The translations under genes and the position numbers were made by a program. 64,000 nucleotides of DNA, taken from the NCBI RefSeq assembly GCF_001647675.1, contig NZ_CP015594.1, positions 1,674,001 through 1,738,000 on the forward strand. Reading direction: 5' to 3'. The notes beneath the pieces were generated by a model. It was not told where the DNA came from. It did no database searches and was given only the letters and a program-made list of their open reading frames with translations. Each line of letters starts with the position of its first letter. Positions within the stretch are counted from its first letter, which is position 1. Positions 47,753 to 57,312 of this stretch are shown piece by piece. This stretch comes from Acinetobacter sp. NCu2D-2 (GTDB lineage: Bacteria > Pseudomonadota > Gammaproteobacteria > Pseudomonadales > Moraxellaceae).

Positions 47753-48556
47753 TTAAGCACTTAGCTGTTGAATGGTTTGCTTTAATAGCTGTGCAATATC
47801 ATTCGGTCGTTCAAGCGGGAACATGTGCCCACCTTCAACCACGGTATAATCTATACCAAACTTCTTCTTAATCATTTTCGGGAAGCCTGGTTTTAAAAAT
47901 GGACCTTTCTTCGCCACAACCAAATGCATTGGTACTTGTGGTTTAGGCTGAGGTAACCACCAAAGCGATGGATTGGTTCTAAAAATATTAACCTCATCCA
48001 TTTTTGGGATGGTGAGCTGAACCCCACCGCGAATTGGATCATCTGTCAAAGCATGATCAATATAAGCTTGGAAGCATTCTGTATCAAAATCTTGATAGAA
48101 ACCTTTTGGACGCAATAACTCAGCGGCCTGTTCGCGAGAATCCCAATGATCACGACGGCGCAAAGACAATGCTGCAGGAGACATCGTATCTACAATTTTA
48201 AGTTTCAGAACTTTAGCAATATGCATCCCTAAAGAATGCATACCCATAATCAACGGTGGATCAAGCATAATCACTTGTTCAAACAATTCAGGTCGTTTTA
48301 AAGCTGCTTGAAATGACAACACAGCTCCAAGTGAATGCCCGATCGCAATCACTTTACGGCCTTGTGACTGCTGCACGACACTATCAATTACTTGCTGGGT
48401 CAAACTCTTCCAATGATTATCAATTGGATAACGCTGATCAGGCCCCAATAAAGGGGTGTAAATCACATCGTATTCATCTGCAAGTGCATCAAAAAGTTTC
48501 TGATACACTTTGGCAGGTACACCATTCGCATGGGCAAAATGAATTATTGGTTTCAT
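47753..48556 (-). CDS. Alpha/beta hydrolase
   Basis: 267 residues. It starts PIIHFAHANGVPAKVYQ (oxyanion region), and the nucleophile elbow is IGHSLGA with the serine at about residue 94. A late histidine in VEGGHMFPLERP completes the triad. The start overlaps the stop of the upstream SppA-like gene by ATGA, so they are co-translated. Substrate unknown. Confidence 0.87.
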   Translation of the reverse strand: MKPIIHFAHANGVPAKVYQKLFDALADEYDVIYTPLLGPDQRYPIDNHWKSLTQQVIDSVVQQSQGRKVIAIGHSLGAVLSFQAALKRPELFEQVIMLDPPLIMGMHSLGMHIAKVLKLKIVDTMSPAALSLRRRDHWDSREQAAELLRPKGFYQDFDTECFQAYIDHALTDDPIRGGVQLTIPKMDEVNIFRTNPSLWWLPQPKPQVPMHLVVAKKGPFLKPGFPKMIKKKFGIDYTVVEGGHMFPLERPNDIAQLLKQTIQQLSA

Positions 48557-49575
48557 TGTAAAGTCGTATTGTTCTCTGTTTTTAATTGCTGAGAAATCGA
48601 TGTCGCGATACCTTCACCAAATGATGCTCCCATACGACCTAAAATAGACTCGAGTGGATTGTGTTCAATGGTGTAGTTCACCGCTTTATCTGTTTTTAAT
48701 TCACGTTTCAAATTTTGAAGACTACCAGTGCGATCGGCAATGCCCAGTGCGACTGCTTGTTCACCTGTCCAGAACAGCCCTGAGAAGATTGCAGGATCTT
48801 GCGATTTCAGTTTATTACCGCGACCTTGTTTAACAGCATTAATAAAGTGGCTATGTACGTTATCTAACACACCTTGTACATGGGCTTTTTGAGCAGCATC
48901 TACAGGTTGCGTCATCGACAAGATCGCTTTGTTTTCACCTGAGGTCATTGTACGGTCTTCAACACCCAATTTTTGCATCAGGTTGTTTACGCCGTAATTT
49001 GGCATGATCACACCAATTGAACCCACAAGACTCGATGGATTGACAATAATTTCATCTGCTGCTGATGCAATATAATAAGCGCCAGATGCACCTGTATCAC
49101 CAATCACAGCATAAAGTTTCTTGGTCGGATATTCTTTTTTCAAATAACGAATTTCTTGCCAGATTTCATCAGACTGTACTGGTGAACCACCCGGTGAGTT
49201 AATATTTAAAACAACGGCTTTACTGTCTTTATTCGCAAAGGCTTTTTTCAAGGCTTTGTTGGTATTGGTACTATTGACACTTTGTTTATCTGCGGCGATG
49301 GTACCAATCACATCTACGACTGCTAAATGAGAACCAGAGGTCGTACTCGCATCTGTCGGTGAGCTGCTGCATCCTTTTCCAAGTGCAACAATAATAAAAA
49401 CCAAATAGGCAAAAGTTAAGAACTTAAAGAAAATGCCCCAGCGACGCGCACGACGCTGTTCTTCTACAGAAGCAAGTACAGCTTTTTCAAGAAGTTTCCA
49501 TTCAGGTCCAGTAGGTTGCATAGGCTGTTGAATCTTATCAGTTTGATTTTCAGGTTTTGGTGGCCAATCGGACAT
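48553..49575 (-). CDS. sppA: S49-family signal peptide peptidase SppA-like protease
   Basis: Membrane serine protease with a single S49 domain (SohB/SppA36 type) that degrades cleaved signal peptides. The ATG at 49575 (MSDWPPKPENQ) has GGA seven bases upstream; the frame extends ten codons further without a signal. 340 residues. One membrane helix near 50-70 (FKFLTFAYLVFIIVAL), then INSPGGSPVQSDEIW and the catalytic serine in GDTGASGAYYIASAAD, with the lysine in the following region. Confidence 0.9.
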   Translation of the reverse strand: MSDWPPKPENQTDKIQQPMQPTGPEWKLLEKAVLASVEEQRRARRWGIFFKFLTFAYLVFIIVALGKGCSSSPTDASTTSGSHLAVVDVIGTIAADKQSVNSTNTNKALKKAFANKDSKAVVLNINSPGGSPVQSDEIWQEIRYLKKEYPTKKLYAVIGDTGASGAYYIASAADEIIVNPSSLVGSIGVIMPNYGVNNLMQKLGVEDRTMTSGENKAILSMTQPVDAAQKAHVQGVLDNVHSHFINAVKQGRGNKLKSQDPAIFSGLFWTGEQAVALGIADRTGSLQNLKRELKTDKAVNYTIEHNPLESILGRMGASFGEGIATSISQQLKTENNTTLQ

Positions 49576-49701
49576 AAATAATCCAATAATTGAGTTATAT
49601 TGCACCCATTATATACATGGAAACGCTAAAATCTGTTTAAAAGGTGGCTTTTCACTTATAATAATTTTACTTATATCATCTTATGCAATTGACAAGTTTC
49701 A

Positions 49702-50646
49702 ATGAATAAACAAGAGTCAAAGAATTCACTTTACGGTTTACTGAACTTTGTCAGTCGCTTGCCTCTTCAGATTCTGCGTGGTTTTGCTCGTGGTTTAGCG
49801 GGACTCGTCAATATCTTTCATATTACAAAAACCTCTAAAATTATTCGTCTGAATCTTAAAATTACCTTACCTGAACTGTCAGACCAGCAACGTGAAGCGA
49901 TTACACGCCAAGCGATTCGCAATGAACTGATGTCTTATTTTGAATTTTTCAGTATTTGGGGTTCAACGAATCAAAAAAATATCGATCGAATTCATCACAT
50001 TTCAGGTGAACACCTATTACATGATGCACTTGCTGCAAAAAAAGGCGTAGTTTTAATCGTTCCACATTTTGGTACATGGGAAGTCATGAACGCCTATATC
50101 GCGCAATTCACCCCCATGACCATTATGTATAAACCTGTTAAAGATGAATCCGCTGACCGATTTGTGCGTGAAGCACGCAGTCGTGAAAATGCGCATTTGG
50201 TGCCAACAGATGAATCTGGTGTGCGTCAAATTTTTAAAGCACTAAAACAAGGCGGTACAACGGTTATTTTACCGGACCATACTCCAAATGTCGGTGGTGA
50301 ATATATTCCTTATTTTGGTGTGCCACTCGCAACTAGTAATTTAAGTGCCAAACTCATCCAAAAGACCAAAGCCAAAGTACTTTTTTTGCATGCCAAACGT
50401 AATTCCAATCAAGGTTTCGATATGAGTATCGAACCGATAAGTGATGCAATTTATGATTGCGATGCAAACACGGGCACTCAAATTATTTTAGAAGCATTAA
50501 AAGCACTCATTCAACGTCATCCTGAACATTATCATTGGAGTTATAAACGCTTTAAAGCACATCCAAAATTGGGACGTATTTATGATATAGATGAAAACCT
50601 TGCACTCGAAAAAATTGACGCAATACGCAAAGAAAACCTTCATTAA
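49702..50646 (+). CDS. Lipid A biosynthesis acyltransferase (LpxL/LpxM family)
   Basis: 314 residues. Transfers a secondary acyl chain to lipid A precursors at the inner membrane. An N-terminal hydrophobic/amphipathic anchor is followed by the catalytic HX4E motif in VPHFGTWEVMN and by LPDHTPNVGGEYIPYFG. Whether it acts as LpxL or LpxM cannot be decided here. It overlaps the convergent comEC gene by four bases. Confidence 0.88.
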   Translation: MNKQESKNSLYGLLNFVSRLPLQILRGFARGLAGLVNIFHITKTSKIIRLNLKITLPELSDQQREAITRQAIRNELMSYFEFFSIWGSTNQKNIDRIHHISGEHLLHDALAAKKGVVLIVPHFGTWEVMNAYIAQFTPMTIMYKPVKDESADRFVREARSRENAHLVPTDESGVRQIFKALKQGGTTVILPDHTPNVGGEYIPYFGVPLATSNLSAKLIQKTKAKVLFLHAKRNSNQGFDMSIEPISDAIYDCDANTGTQIILEALKALIQRHPEHYHWSYKRFKAHPKLGRIYDIDENLALEKIDAIRKENLH

Positions 50647-53084
50647 TCTTTAATACGTTTTGGTCTTTGCAACCAGCGATATTGGTCACGATAAGTTTGA
50701 AGCACGAATTGATTGTGCTTCATTACAAAATGCACACTGCCCTGCTCAGCTGTCGTCATTAAAAGAATATTTAGGTCCTTTAATCGTGCTTGTGTCAGTT
50801 TACTCGGATGTCCATAACGATTAAATCGCCCTGCTGAAGCAATAGCAAGTTTAGGTTGATAGTATTTTAGAAAATCGTAAGCCGAACTGTTGTGACTGCC
50901 ATGATGCCCGAGCACTAAAACATCGACCTTTAAATGTGGATAGCGTTGCATCAGTTCAAATTCAGTTTGCCAGCCTGCATCTCCCATGAGTAGAAAATTT
51001 TGATACGGTCCTCTATTCGGAATATAGACATGCAACACACATGAATTTTCATTTTTGTTAAATGATCTCTCTTTCGATTTTTGCATTGCAGGTGAAAGCA
51101 CCTTAATCACTACTTTTGTATCTAGGCTTAAATCTTGCCCTACCTGACAAAGTTGAAACCTTGAGGATGTGGTATTGGGGAAATCTTCATTGGCATAAAT
51201 CTCTTTTATTGCTAATTTTTCTTTAATGCTTTCAAAAGCACCACTGTGATCCTGATCAAGATGGGTCAGTACAAGATAATCTAATTGCCGAACTCCGTGC
51301 ACCGATAGAAATGGCAAAATAATTTGTTTGCCCACACTGAACTTTTCTTCATCATAATAACCTCCTGTGTCGACCATCATGTTCTTTGTAGGTGCTTGTA
51401 TAAAGATGGATTGGCCTTGCCCGATATCTATAATTGACAACTGAATTTCACGTTCCGCATGAGGTAAAATGAGTGGAATCAAAACGGCGTAAGACCACGA
51501 TTTAGGAATCAGCCCTCTTGGTAGAAATAAGATGATGAGACAAACAATTCCTAAATACAACATCCAGCTATTCATTACTACAGGAATCAACTGTGGTGAA
51601 AAAAGAATATCGATCAACTGTAATATACCGAGTAACAATTGCATGATCAGATCATTCAACTGAAACAATAAACTCGACAGTGGTTCAAAGATAAAAAATA
51701 CCAATGCTGCAACGATATCCAGTGGTACAACCAGTAAGCCAATCCAAGGGATAGCAATCAAATTACTGATGGGGCTAATCCAAGCCACTTGTTTGAAGAA
51801 AATGATCATCAATGGAAATAGAGCAATAAAAATTTTCCATTGAGATTCGACCAGAATTTTTAAGCCAAAATGAATCTTATTTATCCAGGTTTGATCATTC
51901 TGTTTGGGTTGTTGTTGAATGGTTTGATAAATTCTTAATAAAACAAAACACGCACCATAGGAAAGCCAAAAAGCAGCCGACAAAATACTGAAGGGATCAA
52001 ATAAAAGAAGTAAGGCAGCGCTGATGCTTAATAGTTTGAAAGGTTGTAATTGTTGTTTGAATAAAAGCGCCAAACAGACTAGTGCACTCATAAGCAGTGT
52101 TCTTAATGCAGGGATTTCAAAGCCCACAAAAGCACAATAGAGCAACACACAGAGTAAAAATGGCAAACACAGAAAATATTGACGTGGAATTTTTAAAAAT
52201 AGCGTTGGACATTTTCGTGAGATGATCCAATTCAATACACCACAAAACATCAAGGCAAAAATCACCACATAAGGTCCTGATATTGCTAGTAAATGACTCA
52301 TACCAAAACGCTGGAATTGTTGTTTAGTCTGTTTGGACAATAGGCTTTCATCACCTGTGAGTAATGCCAACAATAAACCTTTATTCCGAATGGGCTGTCT
52401 TATAAAAAAAGACCGAAACTCAGCACGTTGTTGTTCTATTTTTAATGCGAATCGTGCAGACAAACGATGTTGTTTTCGAACATAGCGACTATAGCCAAGC
52501 TGACTAACTTCTGCTTCACTCAAACTTTGGGCGGACTTAACCCGAAAACCTGCCATGATATTTTGTTCGATATACCATTTTTCCACATCAAAGGCACCAT
52601 CAGTGGCATAACTTTGAGTAGGTCTCAACTCACCTTCTAAGCGATAATATTGTCCTAAAGTAATACTTTCATCTGCTGCTATTTTCAGTTTCTCAGGTTG
52701 AATTGATGCCATCCATTTCGATGTACTGCCATCCACATGCAAAACTTCAATTGGCTGTTGAATGCTGCTTTCTGTCCATTGGTCTAACTGCTTGATATAA
52801 GCGATCACTGAGACTGTTTTTCTCTCATGTTCGACAGTTTTTAAACGTTCATTTAATGATTGATTGGCATAAGCACTACCCAAAATAAAAGCCAAAGCAA
52901 AACTTATAAAAACGAGTGATACCCGAATATAGATACTTTTAAACTGACTATACAGAATGCGAACAATGATGACCCAAATAATGAGTAAAGTCGTGACTTG
53001 AAAAAAGTTTAGTTCAAAGCCTAATAATGAGCGTCCCATCATCGCGACACCCAATATCCAGCCCAAACATAAACTTAATAGCAT
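50643..53084 (-). CDS. comEC: DNA uptake channel ComEC/Rec2
   Basis: Inner-membrane channel for single-stranded DNA during natural transformation. 813 residues: N-terminal membrane helices, DUF4131-like soluble part, the competence domain (LLALLTGDESLLSKQTKQQFQ, then MSHLLAISGPYVVIF) and a C-terminal metallo-beta-lactamase-like domain (LVLTHLDQDHSGAF, VLGHHGSHNSSAYDF). It appears intact, so it is consistent with natural competence. Acinetobacter often call this gene comA. Confidence 0.93.
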   Translation of the reverse strand: MLLSLCLGWILGVAMMGRSLLGFELNFFQVTTLLIIWVIIVRILYSQFKSIYIRVSLVFISFALAFILGSAYANQSLNERLKTVEHERKTVSVIAYIKQLDQWTESSIQQPIEVLHVDGSTSKWMASIQPEKLKIAADESITLGQYYRLEGELRPTQSYATDGAFDVEKWYIEQNIMAGFRVKSAQSLSEAEVSQLGYSRYVRKQHRLSARFALKIEQQRAEFRSFFIRQPIRNKGLLLALLTGDESLLSKQTKQQFQRFGMSHLLAISGPYVVIFALMFCGVLNWIISRKCPTLFLKIPRQYFLCLPFLLCVLLYCAFVGFEIPALRTLLMSALVCLALLFKQQLQPFKLLSISAALLLLFDPFSILSAAFWLSYGACFVLLRIYQTIQQQPKQNDQTWINKIHFGLKILVESQWKIFIALFPLMIIFFKQVAWISPISNLIAIPWIGLLVVPLDIVAALVFFIFEPLSSLLFQLNDLIMQLLLGILQLIDILFSPQLIPVVMNSWMLYLGIVCLIILFLPRGLIPKSWSYAVLIPLILPHAEREIQLSIIDIGQGQSIFIQAPTKNMMVDTGGYYDEEKFSVGKQIILPFLSVHGVRQLDYLVLTHLDQDHSGAFESIKEKLAIKEIYANEDFPNTTSSRFQLCQVGQDLSLDTKVVIKVLSPAMQKSKERSFNKNENSCVLHVYIPNRGPYQNFLLMGDAGWQTEFELMQRYPHLKVDVLVLGHHGSHNSSAYDFLKYYQPKLAIASAGRFNRYGHPSKLTQARLKDLNILLMTTAEQGSVHFVMKHNQFVLQTYRDQYRWLQRPKRIKD

Positions 53085-53119
53085 TGTTATTGTTCTTATT
53101 TATTTTTAATTACATACAA

Positions 53120-53145
53120 TAATAAAGCCCACCGAGGTGAGCTTC
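53120..53145 (-). terminator. Possible terminator of the lol operon
   Basis: On the minus strand AAGCTCACC and GGTGGGCTT form a 9-bp stem with one G-T pair and a 2-base loop, followed by TATTATTG. It lies about 25 bases after the lolD stop. Confidence 0.6.
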
Positions 53146-53170
53146 AATAAAAGGCGATCATTCCAATAAC

Positions 53171-53854
53171 TTAAGCGTCTACCCAAACCCCATCTTGCAT
53201 ATGCAAAATTGAATCTGCAGACTGTGCCAATTGTTCATCATGGGTAACAATCAACATCGCCATGTTAAATTCACGGCGCAAATCCGACAACAATTCAAAG
53301 ATTTTCACTGCGGTTTTACGGTCTAAGTTCCCAGTTGGCTCATCGGCCATCATGAGTTTTGGACGACCGACTAATGCACGAGCTAAAGCCACGCGTTGAC
53401 GTTCACCACCTGAAAGCTCACCAGGTTTATGCGTCAAACGATGACTTAAACCCACGCGTTCCAGCAAATATTCGGCCTGTGTTTTAATGTCTTTATATTT
53501 GGTGCCATTACGCAGCATCAATGGCATGGCCACGTTTTCCAACGCAGTAAACTCAGGCAACAAATGATGGAACTGATAGACAAAGCCTAGATGTTCATTT
53601 CGTACGTAGCCACGTTCAGCTTCGGACAAGGTATCAAAACGTTGACCATTGACCATTACTTGTCCTGATGTTGGACGATCCAAACCACCAAGTACATGGA
53701 GTAAAGTACTTTTACCTGAACCGCTTGAACCCACAATTGAAACAAACTCACCTGCTTTGACTTGCAGTGAAATACCCCGAATGACATCAACGGTAGATTT
53801 ACCATCCGTAAATGACTTCTGGATATTTTGCGCATCTAAAATGATATTACTCAT
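53171..53854 (-). CDS. lolD: Lipoprotein-releasing ABC transporter ATPase LolD
   Basis: Drives release of outer-membrane lipoproteins from the inner membrane to LolA. The ATG at 53854 (MSNIILDAQNIQKSF) has GGAGGC eight bases upstream; the open frame continues upstream inside the permease gene. 227 residues. Walker A GSSGSGKST, signature ELSGGERQR, Walker B LMMADEPTGNLD. Its start overlaps the permease stop by eight bases. Confidence 0.95.
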   Translation of the reverse strand: MSNIILDAQNIQKSFTDGKSTVDVIRGISLQVKAGEFVSIVGSSGSGKSTLLHVLGGLDRPTSGQVMVNGQRFDTLSEAERGYVRNEHLGFVYQFHHLLPEFTALENVAMPLMLRNGTKYKDIKTQAEYLLERVGLSHRLTHKPGELSGGERQRVALARALVGRPKLMMADEPTGNLDRKTAVKIFELLSDLRREFNMAMLIVTHDEQLAQSADSILHMQDGVWVDA

Positions 53855-55088
53855 AACGTAGCGCCTCCGCAGGTTGAATTTTTGCAGCTCGAAGTGCTGG
53901 GTAGATCGTTGCAACAAAGCTTAATGCTAGAGATAAGCCAACAATAATCACGACATCCTGCCATCTTAAATATGATGGTAAGTAATTAATGAAGTAAGCA
54001 TCAAACATATGTAGACCGAGCGAATTGTTTAACCAACCGATAAATCCACTGATACCTGTCGCAGCGATAATTCCTAAGATCGCCCCCGCACATGTTCCGA
54101 TCACGCCAATCACAGTACCCTGTACCATAAAGATTTTAGTAATCGTTGCAGGGGATGCACCCAAGGTACGCAAAATAGCAATGTCCGATTTTTTATCAGT
54201 CACTACCATGACTAGTGATGACACAATATTGAATGCTGCAACCAAAACAATCAGGAATAAAAGCAAGCTCACCATGGCTTTTTCCATTTGGATCGCACTG
54301 AATAAATTACCGTGGGTATAAGTCCAGTCAGATGCATAGAAGTTCGCTGGCAAATCTGTCACGATGTCACGAGAGACTTGCGGTGCAAGGAAAATATCAT
54401 CCAGCTTCATACGAATCCCTTGTGCGCCATCCGGCAAGCGTAATAATGTCGCAGCGTCATTCAAAGCGATATAACCCATCATCGAATCGACTTCAGCACC
54501 GATACTAAAGATCCCTACCACTTTAAAACGTTTAAAGCGTGGTACCACACCTGCAGGAGATGGAGTTGCTTCAGGTAAAACCAAGGTAATGCTGTCATTT
54601 AAACCAAGACCAAGTGCATCCGTCAGCTGTTTGCCCAAGACTATCCCAAATTCACCCTTTTTCAGGCTATCAATGCTACCCTCAACCATATGGTTTTGGA
54701 TGATTGATACTTTCTTTTCATAGTTCGGTTCAATCCCCGTGACCATAATGCCTGACACTTGTCCTTGAGCTGTCAACATTCCTTGCAATTGTGTGAACGG
54801 TGCCACACCTTGGACGTGTTCATGCTGCTCAATTTTCTTTGCAAGTTCAGGCCAATTTGGTAAAATTTGTGTCGAAGAAACAGTAGCTTGTGGAACCATC
54901 CCCAAAACTCTGTTTTTTAATTCTCGGTCAAAACCGTTCATGACAGATAAGACTGTAATCAGAACCGCCACGCCTAGCGTGAGACCGATCATAGATACCA
55001 AAGCGATGAAAGAAATGAAGTGGTTACTACGCCGTGCGCGAGTGTATTTCAACCCTATATACAGCGAGATTGGTTTGAACATAACCAT
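53847..55088 (-). CDS. lolF: Lipoprotein-releasing ABC permease (LolC/LolE, likely LolF type)
   Basis: 413 residues with one N-terminal and three C-terminal membrane segments and a periplasmic MacB-like core (MNGFDRELKNRVLGMVPQ, MVTGIEPNYEKKVS). Only one permease gene is beside lolD instead of the lolC-lolD-lolE set of enterobacteria. This matches the LolDF arrangement known in Acinetobacter, where one protein forms a homodimer. Start: ATG at 55088 or 55082. Confidence 0.88.
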   Translation of the reverse strand: MVMFKPISLYIGLKYTRARRSNHFISFIALVSMIGLTLGVAVLITVLSVMNGFDRELKNRVLGMVPQATVSSTQILPNWPELAKKIEQHEHVQGVAPFTQLQGMLTAQGQVSGIMVTGIEPNYEKKVSIIQNHMVEGSIDSLKKGEFGIVLGKQLTDALGLGLNDSITLVLPEATPSPAGVVPRFKRFKVVGIFSIGAEVDSMMGYIALNDAATLLRLPDGAQGIRMKLDDIFLAPQVSRDIVTDLPANFYASDWTYTHGNLFSAIQMEKAMVSLLLFLIVLVAAFNIVSSLVMVVTDKKSDIAILRTLGASPATITKIFMVQGTVIGVIGTCAGAILGIIAATGISGFIGWLNNSLGLHMFDAYFINYLPSYLRWQDVVIIVGLSLALSFVATIYPALRAAKIQPAEALRYE

Positions 55089-55108
55089 CTAGTCCGAGGT
55101 AATAAATT

Positions 55109-55672
55109 ATGGAAAATGTACAGCATCAACACGTCGCGACTGAAAGACGCGTAATGTCACGTATCGATGCTGCCTTACGAATTAATTATCAGATTATTTC
55201 CGAAGACGTTGCTTTAAACGACCCTTACGATCCTAACTTCGTATTGCCACGCTATTTTCTACTACTTGCAGAGTTAGATCAATTTGATCATGCGCTTGAC
55301 TACGAATTAGAACAATTATCTGAAAAAGATCAACAAATTGCTCGAATCTTATCCTTATTCAACCAAAAGTTAAACCTCATTACAGGTTCTTTGTATGACG
55401 CAATTGTACAAAGCATGTTACCAGTCCCAGAACATGTCAACTTTTCAGAGACTGGATTTAGCTTCTTTACCGACCGACCAATTGCCAACGGAACCTATAT
55501 TCATGTGACCTTAAGTCACCCTGAAAATTTCTTCCATGTTGCAGCAACTGCACAAGTGGTTTATAGCCGTGCTGAAGAAGAAGGTAAATATCGTACAGGA
55601 GCATACTTTATTACCTTACATCCTCAAGACCGAGCAAAATTGGCAGAATGTGTGAAGGCAGAGTATGCGTAA
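55109..55672 (+). CDS. PilZ-like domain protein
   Basis: 187 residues. The N-terminal ERRVMSRIDAALRINYQ gives an RxxxR-like element; after a helical insert of about 70 residues, NFSETGFSFFTDRPIANGTY supplies the (D/N)xSxxG motif, and a beta barrel follows (HVTLSHPENFFHVAATAQVVYS). PilZ domains bind cyclic di-GMP; the split layout means binding is not certain. It is divergent from lolF by 20 bases. Confidence 0.8.
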   Translation: MENVQHQHVATERRVMSRIDAALRINYQIISEDVALNDPYDPNFVLPRYFLLLAELDQFDHALDYELEQLSEKDQQIARILSLFNQKLNLITGSLYDAIVQSMLPVPEHVNFSETGFSFFTDRPIANGTYIHVTLSHPENFFHVAATAQVVYSRAEEEGKYRTGAYFITLHPQDRAKLAECVKAEYA

Positions 55673-55688
55673 AACTTACGCAACTTGA

Positions 55689-56585
55689 TTATGGGCGAGG
55701 AAAAAGACTCGCCTTAATTTCTTTTAAGAAATAAATCACTAAACCACTGAGTAGTACCACTACTCCAATAAATGCCATCCCTGATAATTTTTCATCATTT
55801 AATACTGAACCGATAATTAAAGCGATCACTGGAGTGAGTACCGTAGTCAGTGACAATGTCGACGCTTTAATATTTTTGACCAACTTAAAATAACAGAACA
55901 TGGCAACCAATGACGCCATAATTACCGCATAAGCCAAACCAAACAGCGACTTTGCATGCGGTATTTCAGTTGGAGCGTATTGCCAAATAAATGGCATCAT
56001 ACACAGTACACAAAGTACAGAGACTGAAATTGAACCTGCAGCTTGAGCCATGGGGTCAAGTGGCGCATTAATCTTTTTCACCCAAAACATCGACACGCAA
56101 TACACTAAAACACTCATCAAGGCTAAGGCAATTCCAATGGGTTGAATGTGTTGATCACTGCCACCCAAGCAAATGACGCCTAGTCCTAGGACAGCAATAC
56201 CCATCCCCACCCACTGATACAGTGCGAGGCGGATATTAAAGACAAAGCGACCGATGAGACCTGTAATAATTGGTGCAAGTCCAAACATCAATGCAATAAT
56301 GCCTGAGCTTAAATAATAAGTAGACCAATAAATAAAAATCTGTGACCCAATAAAGCTGCTTGCACCTGCAACATAACTTTTTAAAGAGAGTTTATCCCGT
56401 GGAAATTGAACTTTAAAAAACCATAGCAAACTCAACGCAAACGGCAGTGCCAAAATAAAGCGCAGTGAAAGCGCCCACATGGGATGTAGATCTTCCACAC
56501 TCCACACGATCGCAAGTGGTGTTGTCGACCAAATTAAGACCAATAACGCATAGGTCAGGACAATATTTTTTTGTGTAAGCATCAA
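55689..56585 (-). CDS. EamA/DMT-family transporter
   Basis: 298 residues with about ten membrane segments and the two internal EamA repeats (VLIWSTTPLAIVWSVEDLHP... and ALMSVLVYCVSMFWVKKI...). Members export amino acids, nucleosides or other metabolites; the substrate is unknown. The next gene upstream on the same strand ends two bases before its start, so they form an operon. Confidence 0.9.
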   Translation of the reverse strand: MMLTQKNIVLTYALLVLIWSTTPLAIVWSVEDLHPMWALSLRFILALPFALSLLWFFKVQFPRDKLSLKSYVAGASSFIGSQIFIYWSTYYLSSGIIALMFGLAPIITGLIGRFVFNIRLALYQWVGMGIAVLGLGVICLGGSDQHIQPIGIALALMSVLVYCVSMFWVKKINAPLDPMAQAAGSISVSVLCVLCMMPFIWQYAPTEIPHAKSLFGLAYAVIMASLVAMFCYFKLVKNIKASTLSLTTVLTPVIALIIGSVLNDEKLSGMAFIGVVVLLSGLVIYFLKEIKASLFPRP

Positions 56586-56587
56586 CC

Positions 56588-57073
56588 TTACAACCCAGCC
56601 GTTTTGCGTTTTTGCTTTTGAATCGTTTGATCTAGACTACTCGAAAATTCGCGCTTATCACGTTCAGAAATTGGTGGTGGCCCGCCTGTTTGTACCCCTG
56701 CGCCACGCAGCGTATCCATAAAATCACGTAAATGCAGACGCGCTTTGACATTGGCTTCAGTAAATATTTCACCACGTGGATGAATCGCGATACCGCCCTT
56801 TTCAATCACTTGTGCTGCAAGTGGAATATCCTGTGTCATGATAATGTCATGTGGTTTCATGCGATGAATAATTTCTTGATCGGCTGCATCTGCCCCACTC
56901 ATCACTTGAATCGAGTTAATCCGTACCGATGGGGTAATCCCCACAGACTGATTGGCAACAAAAGTAACTTCAAGTTGATAACGATCTGATGCTCGAATAA
57001 TCACATCACGTAAAATACGTGGTAATGCATCAGCATCTACCCATAATTTAAAAGGCAGCACTTGCTTTCCCAT
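56588..57073 (-). CDS. YaiI/YqxD family (DUF188) protein
   Basis: 161 residues from the ATG at 57073 ([18 protein letters not shown]), which gives the family length; the frame is open for 36 more codons upstream without family similarity. Features: [46 protein letters not shown] and [19 protein letters not shown]. The fold is PIN-like, but the function of the family is unknown. Confidence 0.92.
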   Translation of the reverse strand: MGKQVLPFKLWVDADALPRILRDVIIRASDRYQLEVTFVANQSVGITPSVRINSIQVMSGADAADQEIIHRMKPHDIIMTQDIPLAAQVIEKGGIAIHPRGEIFTEANVKARLHLRDFMDTLRGAGVQTGGPPPISERDKREFSSSLDQTIQKQKRKTAGL

Positions 57074-57312
57074 GGTCGAATAATATGGGCTTATTTTAGC
57101 AAAATTAGTTCTGCCTGACTTTTTTATAATTGTGAGTGATCTAAACCTAGACCAAAACCGTTGAGCCGAAATTTCACCCATCGATAAAATTTAAAAGATG
57201 CAGATTGACAGGCTTTGAAAAGCTGTTTAGCTTTTAATTCAGCTGATTGACTTGAAAAATCAGAATAACCCTCGATTAACTATAAATAAGTAACCTAAGA
57301 TCGCTTGTGCAT

